A DNA stretch of 16,994 bases, from the NCBI GenBank assembly GCA_018057635.1, contig JAGPDJ010000014.1:1-16994 (forward strand), read 5' to 3'. Shown here in pieces: positions 14,483-16,994 of the stretch. The notes under the pieces are model-generated. The model had not been told where the DNA came from. It did no database searches and worked only from the letters and a program-made list of their open reading frames with translations. The position numbers and the translations under genes are program-made. This DNA comes from Ferruginibacter sp. GTDB lineage: Bacteria; Bacteroidota; Bacteroidia; Chitinophagales; Chitinophagaceae. How positions within the stretch are numbered: position 1 is the first letter of the stretch; each line of letters opens with the position of its first letter.

Positions 14483-15316
14483 ATGAATCTAAAACCATTG
14501 CTCATTTCGTTTGCTGTTTTACTGGCGCTTCCCAATTTTATACGGGAAGACATCAATGAGCAACTGCCATTCAATAATACCGAACGTTATCATCCTGTTC
14601 TAAAAGCAATAAATTCTGTAGACAAACTGGAAAAATTTGTGGATGCAGAAGCCGTTTCGCGAAAAATAGACACTCATTCTCCTCAATATTCATTGTTGCT
14701 GGCTTACTTTATTTCCTGCAGGTTTTACCATGGATTTTCACATTACAAAATGAATGAGAACTGGATAGCTGCTGTTGGAGAAAAATTTACGGGTATCGGA
14801 CTATCTTGTAAAGTACAGCCGGAAGAAATATTGAAACATCCAAATGCAGCTTGTTCTCAACAGGCGCTGGTGATGATGGAAATATTAAAAAGAAAAAAGA
14901 TTGACTACAGAAAAGTTGGCTTTCCCCATCACTACGCACTGGAAGTGAGGAGTAATGGTAATTGGTATTATTTTGACCCCAATATGGAGCCGGATATGAA
15001 TCTCAGCCAACGTTTACATGAAAGCTGGTCTGCCAGTAACGACAGCCTTAAAAAATACTATTCAGCCGCAAAACACCCTAACCTTTCTTACCAGTTTGGA
15101 ACCGGGGAAACAGCCATTTTCGGCACGGTGAATGAAGTACCGGCAAAACGGCTCCGTTTTTTTCAAAGCAGCACAGCCGTTTTATCAAAAATTGCGTGGT
15201 GTTTTCCACTGCTGTTTCTTTTTGCAAGAAAACGGAAACCCGGCATGTATGCCTTAAAGCCTGTGAACAATGATCCGGGTTTCTCCTCAAATCTTAATCC
15301 GCTTTTTTCTGCTTAA
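14483..15316 (+). CDS. Membrane-anchored transglutaminase-like protein
   Basis: A 277-residue protein of no named family that I recognise, but with the order Cys-His-Asp of papain-like transglutaminase folds: Cys124 at the start of a helix (NAACSQQALVMMEILKRK, 121-138), His149/His150 in FPHHYALEV (148-155 region), and Asp165 in WYYFDPNMEP (161-170). Residues 4-19 form a signal peptide or anchor. Residues about 229-248 form a second hydrophobic segment followed by ARKRKPG, placing a short tail in the cytoplasm. The catalytic part would thus face the periplasm, tethered at its C-terminus and perhaps at both ends. Bacterial relatives act as cysteine proteases, amidases or have unknown roles. It follows manC by 116 bases, so co-expression with surface-sugar genes is possible but not shown. 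Confidence 0.7.
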   Translation: MNLKPLLISFAVLLALPNFIREDINEQLPFNNTERYHPVLKAINSVDKLEKFVDAEAVSRKIDTHSPQYSLLLAYFISCRFYHGFSHYKMNENWIAAVGEKFTGIGLSCKVQPEEILKHPNAACSQQALVMMEILKRKKIDYRKVGFPHHYALEVRSNGNWYYFDPNMEPDMNLSQRLHESWSASNDSLKKYYSAAKHPNLSYQFGTGETAIFGTVNEVPAKRLRFFQSSTAVLSKIAWCFPLLFLFARKRKPGMYALKPVNNDPGFSSNLNPLFSA

Positions 15317-15320
15317 ATGC

Positions 15321-15328
15321 TATTTTTG
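15321..15328 (+). promoter_or_regulatory. Candidate -7 box for the aminotransferase gene
   Basis: TATTTTTG matches TAnnTTTG exactly and lies 29 bases before the proposed TTG start, but no TTTG is found 19-21 bases upstream. It would give a leader of about 20-25 bases. Confidence 0.4.
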
Positions 15329-15357
15329 AAAAAGTAAATAATCTTTAAACTTTTTCT

Positions 15358-16509
15358 TTGATACCATCTATTAAAAGTAAACTACCTGCTGCAGGTACTA
15401 CTATATTCACTATTATGAGTTCGCTGGCGGCTACTCACAAAGCTGTAAACCTCGGGCAGGGCTTTCCTGATTTTCCTATGGACGAAGCGCTTACCAGCCT
15501 GGTTACAACTGCCATGAAGCAGGGCCATAACCAATACGTACACATGTGCGGATTACCGGCATTACGGGAAAGCATAGCCGAAAAATGCATGAATATTTAC
15601 AACAGCAATATCAGCGCCGATACTGATATAACCATAACACCCGGCGGCACGTATGCCATTTATACAGCGTTCACCGCAATCCTGCAACCCGGAGATGAAG
15701 TGATATTGTTTGAACCGGCTTACGACAGCTATATACCTAATATAGAGATCAACGGAGCTGTGGCTGTTCCTGTTTCGCTCACTTATCCAGGCTATAAAAT
15801 TGACTGGCAGGAGGTGAGTAAAAAAATAAACCCCAAAACAAAAGCAATTATAATAAACAGCCCGCACAACCCAACAGGAAGTGTTTTGGATGAAAATGAT
15901 ATAGAACAACTGCGCAACATTGTTAAAAACACCGGCATCATTATCATCAGTGATGAAGTGTATGAACACCTGATCTTTGACGACAAACCGCACCTTTCCA
16001 TGCTTAGATATCCCGACCTGCTGGAAAGGAGTTTTGTTTGTTTTTCGTTTGGCAAAACATATCATTGTACCGGCTGGAAACTTGGTTATTGCATTGCGCC
16101 AGATAACCTGATGAAGGAATTCAGGAAAGTGCACCAGTTCAATTGTTTTACCTGTAACAGCCCCATGCAATATGCACTGGCGGCATATTTAAAAGAAAAA
16201 GACAAGTACCTGCAATTAGGAGAATTTTTACAACAGAAGCGTGATTATTTTTCAGCATGCATGCAACAGACAAAATTTATTCCACTCCCCTCTCATGGAA
16301 GTTATTTTCAATTATACAGTTATGAAAATATCAGTAATGAGGAAGAATATGATTTTGCTGTCAGGCTTACCAAAGAAGCCGGAGTGGCAACAATTCCGGT
16401 ATCTGCATTTTATAAAAAAGCAGAAAATAACCAGGTGCTGCGTTTTTGTTTTGCTAAAAAAGAATCAACGCTGGAAGAAGCGGTAAACCGGCTGATCAAA
16501 TTTAAATAA
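15358..16509 (+). CDS. Class I/II PLP aminotransferase (methionine/kynurenine aminotransferase-like)
   Basis: A 383-residue fold-type I aminotransferase, closest in style to the YbdL / kynurenine-oxoglutarate aminotransferase group that accepts methionine, aromatic amino acids or kynurenine. Motifs: NLGQGFPDFP (31-40), NSPHNPTG (167-174), SDEVYEHL (198-205) with Asp199 and Tyr202 at the cofactor ring, SFGKTYHCTGWKLGY (230-244) with Lys233 as the Schiff-base lysine, and Arg362 in LRFCF for the substrate carboxylate. The start is proposed as TTG at 15358: the first in-frame ATG (15415) would remove KSKLPAAGTTIFT, which is conserved at the N-terminus of this group, and an in-frame TAA lies at 15346-15348. 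The next gene begins 3 bases after the stop, so the two are co-transcribed. Confidence 0.92.
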   Translation: MIPSIKSKLPAAGTTIFTIMSSLAATHKAVNLGQGFPDFPMDEALTSLVTTAMKQGHNQYVHMCGLPALRESIAEKCMNIYNSNISADTDITITPGGTYAIYTAFTAILQPGDEVILFEPAYDSYIPNIEINGAVAVPVSLTYPGYKIDWQEVSKKINPKTKAIIINSPHNPTGSVLDENDIEQLRNIVKNTGIIIISDEVYEHLIFDDKPHLSMLRYPDLLERSFVCFSFGKTYHCTGWKLGYCIAPDNLMKEFRKVHQFNCFTCNSPMQYALAAYLKEKDKYLQLGEFLQQKRDYFSACMQQTKFIPLPSHGSYFQLYSYENISNEEEYDFAVRLTKEAGVATIPVSAFYKKAENNQVLRFCFAKKESTLEEAVNRLIKFK

Positions 16510-16512
16510 GCT

Positions 16513-16994
16513 ATGCTCCGGTTAATATCAGCCCTGTTACTCTTTATTGCCTGCAACGATCATTCAGCTACAAAAGTTGTTAACATCAAAGACAGCCTTG
16601 CCGGTAAAGAGCGGGCAGGTACAGATACAAGCATAAAGCGTACTCAACAGCAAATAGATACTATTAATACAGGCCATCAGCCTGTTGTATTAAAGCCTGT
16701 TAGCATCCGTTTAACCAAAGGAGATTCATTTACTTTATTTATTCCGGAAGGATACAATATCAGCATTGCCGCAGAAGGATTACAAAGGCTTCGTTTTTTA
16801 TCCATGAGCCCCGATGGCAGGCTGTTTGCCACTGATATGTATGACAGGAGTGATAACCATAAAGGCCGGGTGCTGGTATTTGAAAACTGGAATGATTCGG
16901 TAAAGAAATTTGAAAAACAGGTCAGTTATCTCACCGGATTGCACAATCCAAACCAGGTGGCTTTTTATAATGGGTATATCTATGTGGCAGAAAC
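16513..16994 (+). CDS. PQQ-dependent sugar dehydrogenase-like lipoprotein (partial, C-terminus off the window)
   Basis: Hand translation from the ATG at 16513 stays open for 160 codons to the window end. Residues 1-14 (MLRLISALLLFIAC) are a lipoprotein signal with Cys14 as the lipidated residue. A Thr/Gln-rich linker follows to about residue 60. From about 75 the sequence (LFIPEGYNISIAAEGLQR, RFLSMSPDGRLFATDMYDR, HNPNQVAFYNGYIYVAET) resembles the first blades of the glucose/sorbosone dehydrogenase beta-propeller. In that family PQQ and calcium bind further along, so cofactor binding cannot be judged here. It begins 3 bases after the aminotransferase. The family call is from pattern memory and moderately sure. 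Confidence 0.7.
   Translation, partial: MLRLISALLLFIACNDHSATKVVNIKDSLAGKERAGTDTSIKRTQQQIDTINTGHQPVVLKPVSIRLTKGDSFTLFIPEGYNISIAAEGLQRLRFLSMSPDGRLFATDMYDRSDNHKGRVLVFENWNDSVKKFEKQVSYLTGLHNPNQVAFYNGYIYVAE

Noticed and set aside
15562..16170. 202-codon open frame antisense to the aminotransferase
   Set aside because: It overlaps the PLP-binding core of a clear gene; the antisense protein has low-complexity aromatic runs and no recognisable domain.

Overview
The window reads as a chromosomal segment of a Bacteroidota bacterium, most likely a Chitinophagaceae relative. The basis is protein style: a CarboxypepD_reg plus OmpA architecture, a RecQ with a long C-terminal extension, and a GxxExxY protein. 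AT-rich leaders mostly lack Shine-Dalgarno sites, and the clearest promoter follows the Bacteroidota pattern TTTG-N19-TAnnTTTG. The genus is inference.

Left part (1-3480, minus strand): a tight three-gene run with a SET-domain protein first, then two related ATP-grasp ligases of the D-Ala-D-Ala ligase type; the second ligase runs off the left edge. Upstream of it lies a separate purine nucleoside phosphorylase. The SET plus twin ligase operon is the strongest candidate for an undescribed protein-based pathway here.

Middle part (3481-8403): a small hypothetical protein closed by a clear terminator; a secreted OmpA-family cell-wall anchor protein; a 528-base gene-free stretch with GC-rich hairpins; a serine beta-lactamase-family lipoprotein; and a GxxExxY protein flanked by repeats. 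A tRNA-Phe gene follows on the minus strand. Its 5' leader holds two tandem copies of the tRNA's own 5' half, in which the D arm is replaced by a perfect 7-bp hairpin. The hairpins of the two copies differ by a compensatory base-pair change. A weaker third copy lies 3' of the tRNA. This array is the most unusual nucleic-acid structure in the window.

Right part (8404-16994): an NADP-type zinc alcohol dehydrogenase and RecQ helicase on the minus strand. Divergent from recQ is a plus-strand group: arabinose-5-phosphate isomerase (kdsD) and mannose-1-phosphate guanylyltransferase (manC), which feed Kdo and GDP-mannose into surface polysaccharide synthesis. A membrane-anchored transglutaminase-like protein, a class I/II aminotransferase with a probable UUG start, and the start of a PQQ-dependent sugar dehydrogenase-like lipoprotein follow. 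Most of these are ordinary core or cell-envelope genes. No insertion sequence, integrase or CRISPR array was seen.
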